A DNA stretch of 64,000 bases from Bacteroidota bacterium (GTDB lineage: Bacteria > Bacteroidota > Bacteroidia > Chitinophagales > BACL12), in contig JADKAC010000005.1 of assembly GCA_016715425.1 (NCBI GenBank), positions 992,001-1,056,000 of the forward strand, written 5' to 3'. Position 1 is the first letter of the stretch. Every line of letters begins with the position of its first letter. The notes below the pieces were generated by a model, which saw nothing but the letters and a program-made list of their open reading frames with translations, had not been told where the DNA came from and did no database searches. Shown here piece by piece: positions 43,343-52,018 of this stretch. Position numbers and translations under genes: made by a program.

Positions 43343-44596
43343 ATGTTTATAATTTTCAGAGCAATTCATGAAACAGTGATGCTGGTATTCTCAGAATTCC
43401 GGAATAACAAGCTGCGCACATTTCTTTCTCTACTTGGTGTATCCATCGGTATCTTTTGCATTATTACGGTTTTATCTGCTGTTGATTCTTTAAAAAGAAA
43501 TATTGATAGTGGTGTTGCAAAGCTGGGTTCTGATAATCTGTATATACAACGTTGGCCTTGGATTTTTGGTGGAGAAGATTATGCATGGTGGGAATATATT
43601 AAGCGACCTACCATGAAATACGATGAATATAAATTGCTTAACGAAAAGCTTACATCTGCAAAAGCGGTTGCCATTGAAACCGGATTTAATTCAAGAGAAG
43701 TAAAGTATAATGATAATGTAATTAAGGATGGGAGAGTGAGTGCAGTAAGCGAACATTATGATAAAATCTATGCAATGGAATTTGAACATGGCAGATTTTT
43801 TACGCAATTGGAAAGTGCCAGTGGTTCGCCCGTAGTACTATTAGGATATACGGTGTATAAAACATTATTTCCTGATTTAAGTGATCCTACCGGAAGTATG
43901 ATTTGGGTATTGGGAAATAAATTAAAAGTGGTGGGTGCTATTGCTAAAGAAGGGGAGAGCATTATTGATTTTTCTCAGGATAATAATATTTTAATCACTT
44001 ATAATTATGTGCGCAGAATTATGGATATGCAAGATGTAGATCCGGTGATTGAAGTGAAACCTAAAGAAGGAATTTCTGCAAGAGAAATAAAAGATGATAT
44101 AATTCCGCTGCTGCGCAATCATCGTAAGTTAAGTCCGAGAGAAGAAAATGATTTTGCAATTAATGAAGTTACACTTGCCGCCGATGCATTCGATTCTATT
44201 TTTGGCGTAGTGAATATGGTGGGATTTATTATTGGATTTTTTAGTTGTCTTGTTGGTGGTTTTGGTATTGCAAATATTATGTTTGTTTCCGTGAAAGAAC
44301 GCACACATATTATCGGAATAAAAAAATCAATAGGCGCAAAAAATTATTTAATTCTTTTAGAATTTTTATTCGAAGCAGTTGTACTTTCATTTATTGGTTG
44401 CGCATTCGGATTGCTTATGGTTTGGATAATTACAATGATTGCAAACCGTGTAATTGATTTTGAATTTATCCTGTCAATTAATAATGTAATGTTTGGTGTA
44501 ATGCTGGCAACTTTTATTGGCGTAATTGCAGGTATAGTTCCGGCAATAACTGCTTCACGAATGGATCCTGTAGAAGCAATTCGATCTAAAGGATAG
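43343..44596 (+). CDS. MacB/FtsX-type ABC transporter permease
   Basis: A 417-residue protein with one N-terminal membrane span (FLSLLGVSIGIFCIITVLSA, about residues 22-42), a large extracytoplasmic MacB_PCD domain (about 45-285, with VVLLGYTVYKTLFPD) and three C-terminal FtsX spans (FIIGFFSCLVGGFGIANIMF, AVVLSFIGCAFGLLMVWII, GVMLATFIGVIAGIVPAI), ending SRMDPVEAIRSKG as typical. Such permeases are mechanotransmitters for export of lipoproteins, peptides or drugs. The likely ATPase partner is at 40484. The stop lies at the first base of a 7-bp repeat element. Confidence 0.9.
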   Translation: MFIIFRAIHETVMLVFSEFRNNKLRTFLSLLGVSIGIFCIITVLSAVDSLKRNIDSGVAKLGSDNLYIQRWPWIFGGEDYAWWEYIKRPTMKYDEYKLLNEKLTSAKAVAIETGFNSREVKYNDNVIKDGRVSAVSEHYDKIYAMEFEHGRFFTQLESASGSPVVLLGYTVYKTLFPDLSDPTGSMIWVLGNKLKVVGAIAKEGESIIDFSQDNNILITYNYVRRIMDMQDVDPVIEVKPKEGISAREIKDDIIPLLRNHRKLSPREENDFAINEVTLAADAFDSIFGVVNMVGFIIGFFSCLVGGFGIANIMFVSVKERTHIIGIKKSIGAKNYLILLEFLFEAVVLSFIGCAFGLLMVWIITMIANRVIDFEFILSINNVMFGVMLATFIGVIAGIVPAITASRMDPVEAIRSKG

Positions 44597-44679
44597 TGAG
44601 TAATGAGTAGTGAAAAGTGAGTAAAAAAAATCAGGGATGAGTTTTTCATTGTCAACTGTCAATTGTCAATTTGAAAAAG
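44596..44679. repeat. Heptamer repeat element, copy 1
   Basis: Two blocks of 7-bp imperfect repeats: GTGAGTA-ATGAGTA-GTGAAAA-GTGAGTA (44596-44623) and ATTGTCA-ACTGTCA-ATTGTCA (44648-44668), joined by an A run, ATCAGGGATGAG and a T run. It begins on the last base of the permease stop and ends at the stop of the restored T9SS frame, so it lies between convergent genes. A second copy with the same block order is at 49612-49755. Confidence 0.85.
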
Positions 44680-44810
44680 TCAATTCTTCACCCAACTCAC
44701 TACAACAATTCCTTCTTCTGCTCTTATTTCTGAAAAATAAACTCCGGGTGGAATTGCAGAAATATCTGCAACATCATTTATAAATTCTACTGCTACTGTT
44801 TCACCTAAAT
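44680..44810 (-). other. Frameshifted C-terminal piece of the T9SS sorting domain
   Basis: In another minus-strand frame this stretch encodes TRNNLGETVAVEFINDVADI and then PPGVYFSEIRAEEGIVVVSW before a TGA at 44680-44682. That is the missing second half of the type A sorting domain of the protein encoded at 44805-46607. The frames join at about 44835-44850. Confidence 0.8.
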
Positions 44811-46607
44811 TATTACGGGTGATGATAGAAATAATATGAAGACTGAATGTTCAATATGTATTTCTGTATTTGCAGGATTGGGAAATAATTTAATTGTGTT
44901 TTGTGCAAGTGTATTTATACTTAAACCTTCATCAATAAAACCATCGCAATTATCATCTATACCATTTAATATTTCAGTTGCACCGGGATAAATATTTTCA
45001 TTGGTATCATCGCAGTCTGTATAATCGGACACATAACCAAAAGGAATATCACAAAATAGTTCTTCCGTTTCCGGATTACCAAAACCATCACCATCAGCAT
45101 CCAAGTAGTAAGTACTAAAAATTGCATCCTCATCAATAAAGCCATTGCAGTTATCATCTAATCCATTGCATATATCAATTGCAGTTGGATACATTGTATT
45201 ATCTGCATCATTACAATCCGAACTATCCGCAACAAACCCAGAAGGTAAAACACAAGCAAGTGTATCATGCATTACATCACCAAAACCATCACCATCTTCA
45301 TCTGCATAAAAAGGGATATCACAGATGCCGAGTTTTACTACCCAGAAGTTAGGAGTAATATAAGACTCTTCAACATCAAAATCAGAAGATGATGTATAAC
45401 CCGCAACAATTAAATTGTTATCTATTGTATTACTAACTGCAAATGCTGTTTCGGTTGCTGAGCCTCCTATTGATTTCTGCCAATTTAAATTTCCTTCAAC
45501 ATCTAAAGATAGAATCCAATAATCATTTAAACCATTATTAGCTGTTACATCACCATTTGCAATACCAGATCCTCCTGAAATAATATATACAGAATCAAAA
45601 ATTCTAATATTATAAATCCCAGCATCTCCTCCAGTTCCTCCAAAGGCTCTCTGCCATTCTAAACCTCCTAAACTATCAATCGAGATAACCCATACATCTT
45701 CAAATCCATGAAATCCACTTACATCGCCATTATTAGAAAAGGTTGTACCCACACATATATATCCTGCTCCCATTTTTTTGACAATTGAGTGCGCTTCATC
45801 TGAATTTGAACCACCATACGTTTTCTGCCATTCCAAATCACCAACGCTATCTAATTTAATTATCCAAAAATCTGTGCTGCCTTTGTTTTCAGTTACATCT
45901 CCATCATTGCCTTCTGTGCGACCTGCAACAATATAACCGCTATCCACTGTCTGATCAATGCTAAAAGGAATATCATTTTCACTTGAGCCATAGCTCTTTT
46001 GCCATATAATTTCACCTGATACATTTATCTTTAAAATCCAAAAATCACTTAAACCATAATAATCTGTTATATCTCCATTATCTGAACCAGATATTGCTGC
46101 AAGCACATAGTGATTATCATCACTTAATCCTATATTTAATAACTCTTCATAACCCGATCCACCAAAAGATTTCTCCCATTCTATATTTCCAAAATCATCA
46201 ATTTTAACTATCCACGCATCACTTGATCCGTGATTATAACAAACATCGCCATCATCAGACTGTGTTCTTCCGGCTAATAAATATCCACCATCCATACCCT
46301 TACAAACACTAAAACCATAATCACTGTCTGAACCACCATAAGTTTTACTCCAATCAATATTCCCAACACTATCTATTTTCACCACAAGCATTTCATTTAA
46401 ACCATGAGTAAATGGAATATCACCATCAGTTGAATTTGTATATCCGATGGTTAAATATCCACCGTCATCCGTAGCAATTATATCTTGTGCCCTATCGTCA
46501 CCATTACCTCCATAAGTACGTTGCCATATTATTTCAGGTGTTTGGGCGAATATTAAATTGCCGAGAAATAGTAAATGAAAAATGAAAAATGGAAGATTGA
46601 TTTTCAT
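44805..46607 (-). CDS. T9SS cargo protein with propeller-like repeats and MopE-type motifs (C-terminal frameshift)
   Basis: 600 residues as read. Signal peptide (PFFIFHLLFLGNLIFAQ); seven repeats of about 58 residues of the form WQKTYGG...D...DGGY..AG.T.S.DGD...HG..D.W..K.D..G (about 25-425); two MopE-like modules (ADEDGDGFGD...SSDCNDADNTMYP...NGLDDNCNGFIDE and LDADGDGFGNP...TDCDDTNENIYPGA...DDNCDGFIDE), whose Asp-rich loops probably bind calcium; then a sorting domain starting IKLFPNPANTEIHIEHS that is lost to an alternative frame. The downstream frame restores it as far as 44680. Secretion would need the restored frame. Confidence 0.82.
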   Translation of the reverse strand: MKINLPFFIFHLLFLGNLIFAQTPEIIWQRTYGGNGDDRAQDIIATDDGGYLTIGYTNSTDGDIPFTHGLNEMLVVKIDSVGNIDWSKTYGGSDSDYGFSVCKGMDGGYLLAGRTQSDDGDVCYNHGSSDAWIVKIDDFGNIEWEKSFGGSGYEELLNIGLSDDNHYVLAAISGSDNGDITDYYGLSDFWILKINVSGEIIWQKSYGSSENDIPFSIDQTVDSGYIVAGRTEGNDGDVTENKGSTDFWIIKLDSVGDLEWQKTYGGSNSDEAHSIVKKMGAGYICVGTTFSNNGDVSGFHGFEDVWVISIDSLGGLEWQRAFGGTGGDAGIYNIRIFDSVYIISGGSGIANGDVTANNGLNDYWILSLDVEGNLNWQKSIGGSATETAFAVSNTIDNNLIVAGYTSSSDFDVEESYITPNFWVVKLGICDIPFYADEDGDGFGDVMHDTLACVLPSGFVADSSDCNDADNTMYPTAIDICNGLDDNCNGFIDEDAIFSTYYLDADGDGFGNPETEELFCDIPFGYVSDYTDCDDTNENIYPGATEILNGIDDNCDGFIDEGLSINTLAQNTIKLFPNPANTEIHIEHSVFILFLSSPVII

Positions 46608-46648
46608 GCTAAATAGTAAACTGCTTTATACTAAAATTAAACAAAGCC

Positions 46649-46679
46649 TTGTAATTAACCAAAAAATAAATTATATTTG
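46649..46679 (+). promoter_or_regulatory. Bacteroidota -33/-7 promoter
   Basis: TTG at 46649-46651 and TATATTTG at 46672-46679 with 20 bases between, 38 bases before the ATG of the glycosidase-like gene. A clean promoter in front of a disrupted gene. Confidence 0.65.
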
Positions 46680-46717
46680 ATTACATGTAATTATAGCTTC
46701 ACTTAAATTTTACTCTT

Positions 46718-48199
46718 ATGCAATCATTTTACTACGCATTTGGAAAAGCATTTTATAAAATTAATTTTTTCTTTCTTTTATTTTTTCTCTTTATTATTTC
46801 TACGCATATTTCTATAGCTCAGGTTGACACTATTTCTGTGGATACAATAACGTATTCAGAAGGTGATACGGTGGATATTTATACCTCTGGACTCGATTCT
46901 GTTTATATTACTTATGCCGAGTCCATTCCCGATTCTATTATGGAAAATTTGTGGATAATAAATAATCCATACAAGCAAATGATAGTAGAATTATCACATC
47001 AATCTCTTCCGGTTAATGAAGGTGTAATTGGCATTAATCTGTCAGATTTTTTTTCATTAAACAAAGCCAATTTCGATAAAAATGTTAACTATACTCAAGT
47101 GCCTGACCCCTGGCAGGCAATAGCCGACCTTGCACCAAATACTTTACGCATTTTTAGTGGCGCAAGTGCAAAATTTATGCACCCAACTCGCCCGTTTTAT
47201 AATCCTGTAACTGAAAAAACGCATGGTGGTTATGGCTACGATTGGACTGAAATGATTAGTTATTTTAATGCTACTGAATCATCATTAGAGCCCCCTTTAA
47301 TAGGGACTGAATACGATTTAGTTGCCATTGATATTATTTTAGACGCCGGTTGTTTGGGTACGTCATGTGACTGGGCAGAAAGCCCTTCTAGGTTAAAGGA
47401 ATTTTATGACAAAAGTGTTGACCAACCCATATTCGATCCTACAGATCCCGATTTTGATGAGCTGCATGAGCAACCCATGTATATCAACCAATTTATTGAT
47501 CTGGTGGATTTTATTGAAACAGAAAATTCCGGTCTTGAAGTGGAGGTTATTTACTGCGTAAATATTGAAAGTATGTCGGCATCGGAAATGATGGATGTAA
47601 TCGGGTATTTATTTAACAATGATATCAATCTTATAGGCGTGGAATTGGGCAATGAAGTATATAATCAGTTTTCTAATCTCGCTATGGGCTTTACAGATTT
47701 TGATCACTATTGGAAATATATTAATGGGGATGATTATACAGATCCGGATGAGCAGGAAGCATTGGAACTTGCATTAGCAGATGATGTTGTAAATGACCAT
47801 GACTATATTTTGGCAATAAAAGACCAGACATCTCCTGAAATCTATTCCATTAAAATCGGACTCCCTGCAATGAATACTCCTAATTGCGGCAGATCTTATG
47901 ATTTTCCTTTGTTTGCACCTGATGAATCAGAATATGATACTACCAATACGATGATGTTTTCAACTCCAATTTTAACTGAGCCAGATCCTGAATTTGAAGA
48001 TGAAGATTGCGATTGTTTTTATGCAGATTGGAATGCGGATATGGTAACTCACTACGGAGATAAGGTGGGTACTTTTTTAAGATATGCATTTAATGCAATC
48101 ATATTTCATCCATATTATAATACCACTAACACCTCTAAATTCTGCGAAGAAAATTTTAATTGGAGGGATATTATGTTGCAATTACATCCATCCTTATAA
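46718..48199 (+). CDS. Glycosidase-like T9SS cargo, N-terminal fragment of a frameshifted gene
   Basis: 493 residues as read. Leader (INFFFLLFFLFIISTHISIAQ), then an alpha/beta (TIM-barrel-like) domain: NTLRIFSGASAKF, MYINQFIDLVDFIE, LINLIGVELGNE-type strand with G311-N312-E313, and FDHYWKYINGDDY. The VELGNE motif is where clan GH-A glycoside hydrolases carry the acid/base Glu. The frame is cut at 48199 (HPSL then stop); the same protein continues in other frames to 49594. Substrate unknown; the glycosidase assignment is an inference from the two Glu motifs. Confidence 0.7.
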   Translation: MQSFYYAFGKAFYKINFFFLLFFLFIISTHISIAQVDTISVDTITYSEGDTVDIYTSGLDSVYITYAESIPDSIMENLWIINNPYKQMIVELSHQSLPVNEGVIGINLSDFFSLNKANFDKNVNYTQVPDPWQAIADLAPNTLRIFSGASAKFMHPTRPFYNPVTEKTHGGYGYDWTEMISYFNATESSLEPPLIGTEYDLVAIDIILDAGCLGTSCDWAESPSRLKEFYDKSVDQPIFDPTDPDFDELHEQPMYINQFIDLVDFIETENSGLEVEVIYCVNIESMSASEMMDVIGYLFNNDINLIGVELGNEVYNQFSNLAMGFTDFDHYWKYINGDDYTDPDEQEALELALADDVVNDHDYILAIKDQTSPEIYSIKIGLPAMNTPNCGRSYDFPLFAPDESEYDTTNTMMFSTPILTEPDPEFEDEDCDCFYADWNADMVTHYGDKVGTFLRYAFNAIIFHPYYNTTNTSKFCEENFNWRDIMLQLHPSL

Positions 48200-48845
48200 T
48201 CCCAATAATCTTACCGATGTTGGTCACTGGATTATATTTATACTGACGATCCATCGGAATATGTGGATGACTGGGACTACCCTTTAATTGATACTCGCTT
48301 AGAAAAAGCATTTTTTGAACTGGCTGGTATTCATTATCCTGAAGATGAGGACGATTTAATTCCGGGAAATTTTAAGGAATTCACAAGAGACAGAATAGAT
48401 AATTCTTTTGAAGAACATGCAGGGCAAATGTTATTTACAAAAGATGATGATGGACCAGAATCAAAAGAAATATGGTTAACAGAATATAATTTAAATGATG
48501 ATGTGAAATTACCCAATGGACCTGCTCCGATTTCTGGGCTTATATGAGATTATTTTCAAAGATTTTCAATCCAGTGGATCAAATACTTTTGCCCATGCTG
48601 CCATGCTACAAAACTGGATGTTATGGAATATAAAAGCAAATTATGATAATGATTATAAGAAAAATTTTTTAACCCGTGCAACACTGCAAAATGCTTTAGG
48701 TGGTAGTGCAACAATGTTGATGACTAATAGTGATGCTGCAGATCAAAAATTATTAGAAGAAATTGATGATTGCACAGACCCCGAAGTGTATCCATATTTT
48801 AAAGACGAGCTACTTATTTTACAGCAGAGTTATTTAATATTATAA
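48172..48845 (+). pseudogene. Middle part of the frameshifted glycosidase-like gene
   Basis: The protein sequence continues through changing frames: HPYNPNNLTDVGHWI (about 48198-48235), then TDDPSEYVDDWDYPLIDTR (to about 48540), then LYEIIFKDFQSSGSNTFAH (to 48845). It includes the likely nucleophile motif IWLTEYN, with Glu at 48482-48484. At least three frame changes are needed here (near 48172-48190, 48229-48240 and 48530-48545). The intact protein-like sense between them means either recent decay or base-level sequence errors. Confidence 0.72.
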
Positions 48846-48856
48846 CAAAAAAACAT

Positions 48857-49594
48857 TTGCATTATTTAAAGTCAACAACTACAATGGCATCGCTGAATAA
48901 TAATTTAGCGCCAAGTGTATTTATAGATTTTTTAGGTCCAAATCCAACTTTATATGTTTTCTATACAAATGTTACCGATCAAAATCAATGGTTTGGTATT
49001 GACCCGGGTTCATTGCAGCTTGCATTCACAGATCCATCTGAGTCCAATTTATATTTAAGTGAAAACATAAGCGCCAAAATTTTAAATGCCGATCAGCTTT
49101 ATTCTACGGCAGGAAAAGCATCCATATTTAATATTAATAATAGCTATAGTACTTGTGCATCAGCAATTATGGAAGAAAATAGATTTGAAATAAATGCATT
49201 AGAAAATAATTATCCAAATACAAGTTGCCCGGGAACATTTTCTGGATTGGCACCAGATGGTGTGTGTCTTGAAATGCCACCAATTTCAATGGGATATTTT
49301 TCAATTCCAATTTACTTCCTTGAATTAAAATCAGGATATATTGATAACCAACTGAAAATTTATCCTAATCCGGCAACAGATTATATTTATTTAAAACAAG
49401 GTAAAGATTTCAATGAAGAAATGCTCATAGAAATTAATATCTATAGCATGTATGGAAGCTTAATTAAATCAATAATTTCAGAAGAATCCACTACCCTAAT
49501 TAATATTTCTGAATTATCAATTGGGGTCTATATAGTTGAGGTAAAAACAGAAGGTGAGGTTGTGAAAACAGAAACTCTGGTGAAAATAGATTAG
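48857..49594 (+). CDS. C-terminal fragment of the glycosidase-like gene with T9SS sorting domain
   Basis: A beta-rich domain (APSVFIDFLGPNPTLYVFYTN, then SLQLAFTDPSESNLYL) followed by a T9SS type A sorting domain (QLKIYPNPATDYIYLKQG, LNISELSIGVYIVEVKTEGE type ending, to residue 245). It does not start a real protein: upstream, another frame reads KKTFALFKVNNYNGIAE (48848-48898), which is the natural link to the middle fragment, so two more frame changes are needed. It ends just before the second heptamer repeat element. Confidence 0.75.
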   Translation: MHYLKSTTTMASLNNNLAPSVFIDFLGPNPTLYVFYTNVTDQNQWFGIDPGSLQLAFTDPSESNLYLSENISAKILNADQLYSTAGKASIFNINNSYSTCASAIMEENRFEINALENNYPNTSCPGTFSGLAPDGVCLEMPPISMGYFSIPIYFLELKSGYIDNQLKIYPNPATDYIYLKQGKDFNEEMLIEINIYSMYGSLIKSIISEESTTLINISELSIGVYIVEVKTEGEVVKTETLVKID

Positions 49595-49611
49595 AAATTT
49601 TTTTTTGGCTA

Positions 49612-49755
49612 ATTAGTAGTGAATAAAAAAAATCAGTGATGAGTTTTTTTAACCCCGAACTCGAAACTTGAAACTTTTGTAGCCAACGGCCAATAGCAAA
49701 CAGCTAATAGCCTTTTTATTAAATAAGTTTTTCCATTGTCAATTGTCAACTCAAT
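49612..49755. repeat. Heptamer repeat element, copy 2
   Basis: Blocks of 7-bp imperfect repeats: ATTAGTA-GTGAATA (49612-49625), an A run, ATCAGTGATGAG and a T run as in copy 1, then GAACTCG-AAACTTG-AAACTTT (49657-49677), GCCAACG-GCCAATA-GCAAACA-GCTAATA (49682-49709) and ATTGTCA-ATTGTCA (49735-49748). The last block overlaps the rfaE1 stop codon (49746-49748). It lies between convergent genes and in the same orientation as copy 1. Confidence 0.85.
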
Positions 49756-50732
49756 TTTTTCTCCGCTTCCCGAATTAAAACTTTTTTATCAATAGAAACA
49801 ACACCCGGATATTCGCATACAATTCCCCCGGCAAGATTGGATAAGGCTGCAAGTGTTTCTAAGGAAGTTTTTATTGCAAGACATAATGAAGCAATACTTA
49901 TTACTGTGTCGCCCGCACCGGATACATCTGCAACATTGCGAATATGTGCTGGTAACTGAATTGTTTTTTCACCTGATTTTAAATACACGCCATGTTCTGA
50001 AAGTGTAACTAATGTAATTCCATTATGTAATTGCTTTTGTAAAATATCAATTGCTGCATTTAATTTTTTTATATCACCCGATGGAATTTCCATTTGCAAA
50101 TTTTCATTCAACTCACGCAAATTCGGTTTAAATAAAGTACATAACTGATATGCAAAAAAATTATTCTTTTTTGGATCAACTGCCACAGGAATATTTTTAT
50201 GTAAACACAGCATTGTTGTCTCACGAATAATACGCTCGCTCAACATACCTTTATTATAATCCTGTAAAATACAAACCTGCGGATTATCATTTTCTAAAAC
50301 GGTTTTTATGCGTTCAAGAATTATGTCTTCCGTTGCCAAAGAAACAGTTTGCAAATCTTCACTATCCAAGCGCATCATCTGACGATTATTTGAAAGCACT
50401 CTTGTTTTGCAAGTTGTTTTTCTTGATGGATCTGTTATTAATAAATTACTTTCAATTCCTTCTTTATCTAAAAGTGATTTAAAAATTTCTGCTTCCGTAT
50501 CATCACCTGTTATACTAATCAATAATGGAATTGCGCCTAATGCTTTAATATTTGCCGCAACATTTGCTGCACCACCTAAACGATTTTGTTTTTCATGAAT
50601 TAATAACACAGGAACAGGTGCTTCAGGTGAGATGCGATCTACCTTACCCATGATATAACAATCCAACATCGAGTCGCCGATAATCAACGCTTTTACTTTG
50701 CTGAAAGCTTCTAATGTTTTAGTTATATCCAA
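49746..50732 (-). CDS. rfaE1: D-glycero-beta-D-manno-heptose-7-phosphate kinase (RfaE1)
   Basis: A PfkB-family kinase of 328 residues that phosphorylates heptose 7-phosphate in ADP-heptose synthesis for lipopolysaccharide. Motifs: IGDSMLDCYIMGKVDRISPEAPVPV (the RfaE signature), RLGGAANVAANIKALGA, PVAVDPKKNNFFAY and the PfkB anion hole DVSGAGDTVIS. It has only the kinase half; no fused nucleotidyltransferase is present. It follows the aminotransferase gene by 12 bases on the same strand, so probably one operon. Confidence 0.93.
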   Translation of the reverse strand: MDITKTLEAFSKVKALIIGDSMLDCYIMGKVDRISPEAPVPVLLIHEKQNRLGGAANVAANIKALGAIPLLISITGDDTEAEIFKSLLDKEGIESNLLITDPSRKTTCKTRVLSNNRQMMRLDSEDLQTVSLATEDIILERIKTVLENDNPQVCILQDYNKGMLSERIIRETTMLCLHKNIPVAVDPKKNNFFAYQLCTLFKPNLRELNENLQMEIPSGDIKKLNAAIDILQKQLHNGITLVTLSEHGVYLKSGEKTIQLPAHIRNVADVSGAGDTVISIASLCLAIKTSLETLAALSNLAGGIVCEYPGVVSIDKKVLIREAEKKLS

Positions 50733-50744
50733 TGTGTTTTTATT

Positions 50745-51938
50745 TTAAGATAATTGTGCTAATGCTTTAGTGATGCGCTGCATTGCTTTTTCTAAATTTT
50801 CTTCACTTGTTGCATAACTGATGCGCACACAATTATTATCGCCAAATGCACTTCCTGTTACTAAAGAAACATTTGCTTCATCTAATAAATACATACATAA
50901 ATCATCTGCATTATGTATTGTTTTTCCATGAAAAGATTTACCGAAATAATTACTTACATCCGGAAAGAAATAAAATGCACCCTGCGGATTATTATATTTT
51001 ATGCCCTCAATTTTTTTAAGATAACTCAAGCAAAGTTCACGGCGTTTCAGAAATGCTTTTTTCATTTCTTCTGAAGGTTGTTGCGTACCTTGTAATGCAT
51101 CAATTATAGTACGCTGCGCAATACTGTTTGTAGCGGAAGTAAATTGTCCTTGAAGTTTATCGCATGCTTTCGCAATAAATAAAGGTGCGCCAATATAACC
51201 CAAGCGCCAACCCGTCATTGCATACCCTTTTGATAATCCATTTACAACAATTACTCTGTCTTTAATATTATCGAAAGATGCAATACTTGAATGTGTTCCC
51301 AGGAAATTTATTTTCTCATAAATCTCATCACTTACCACAAATAAATTTTCATACAAAGCAATTATATCTGCAAGTGCTTTTAATTCATCGTGACTATATA
51401 CTGTTCCTGTGGGATTGCAGGGAGAACTGAAAATAATAAGTTTAGTTTTTGGTGTAATTGCCGCTTCCAATTGCTCCGGACTTATTTTAAAATCTGTTTC
51501 AATTGTTGTTGGTAAAACAATAGAAATACCTTCCGCCATTTGCACCATTGCTTTATAACTTACCCAATATGGCGCTGGTAAAATAACTTCTTCATCCGGA
51601 TTAACAAGACACAACACGACATTAATTAAACTCTGTTTTGCACCTGTAGAAACTACAATTTGATCGGGAGAAAAATGCAAATTATTTTCATCAGCAAATT
51701 TTTTACTGATAGCTTCTCTCACATCCAAATATCCAGAAACAGGAGTGTAATGACTATAACCTATATCAATGGCTTTTTTTGCGGATTCACGTATATGTTC
51801 AGGCGTATCAAAATCAGGTTCGCCCAAACTCAAATCAATTATATCAATACCTTTTGCTTTTAATTCTCTGCTCAGTTTGGCCATTTTTAAAGTGGCCGAT
51901 TCATCCATATTTTCTATTCGTGCTGCTAATTTTGGCAT
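50745..51938 (-). CDS. Aspartate aminotransferase, PLP fold type I
   Basis: Exchanges amino groups between aspartate and 2-oxoglutarate. A 397-residue class I/II aminotransferase (AspB/subgroup I-gamma): DIIDLSLGEPDFDTPEHI, PAPYWVSY, FSSPCNPTGTVY (with conserved Asn), DEIYEKINF, the PLP lysine in VVNGLSKGYAMTGWRLGY and the substrate Arg in CVRISYA. The exact substrate range could include other amino acids. Upstream partner of rfaE1 in a likely two-gene operon. Confidence 0.92.
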   Translation of the reverse strand: MPKLAARIENMDESATLKMAKLSRELKAKGIDIIDLSLGEPDFDTPEHIRESAKKAIDIGYSHYTPVSGYLDVREAISKKFADENNLHFSPDQIVVSTGAKQSLINVVLCLVNPDEEVILPAPYWVSYKAMVQMAEGISIVLPTTIETDFKISPEQLEAAITPKTKLIIFSSPCNPTGTVYSHDELKALADIIALYENLFVVSDEIYEKINFLGTHSSIASFDNIKDRVIVVNGLSKGYAMTGWRLGYIGAPLFIAKACDKLQGQFTSATNSIAQRTIIDALQGTQQPSEEMKKAFLKRRELCLSYLKKIEGIKYNNPQGAFYFFPDVSNYFGKSFHGKTIHNADDLCMYLLDEANVSLVTGSAFGDNNCVRISYATSEENLEKAMQRITKALAQLS

Positions 51939-52018
51939 AACGTTTTTTGTTTGTTGCTAAGATAAAATTTATAATGTAAGGAGAGGAGAGTAGTGTGGTG
52001 GAATATTACTATGATTTT

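Noticed and set aside
44596..44679. CRISPR array in the heptamer repeat region
   Set aside because: Repeats are 7 bases with no spacers of constant length, and no cas gene is nearby.
46718..49594. Four separate small genes
   Set aside because: The pieces join into one continuous protein sense with leader at one end and T9SS tail at the other; separate starts are not supported.
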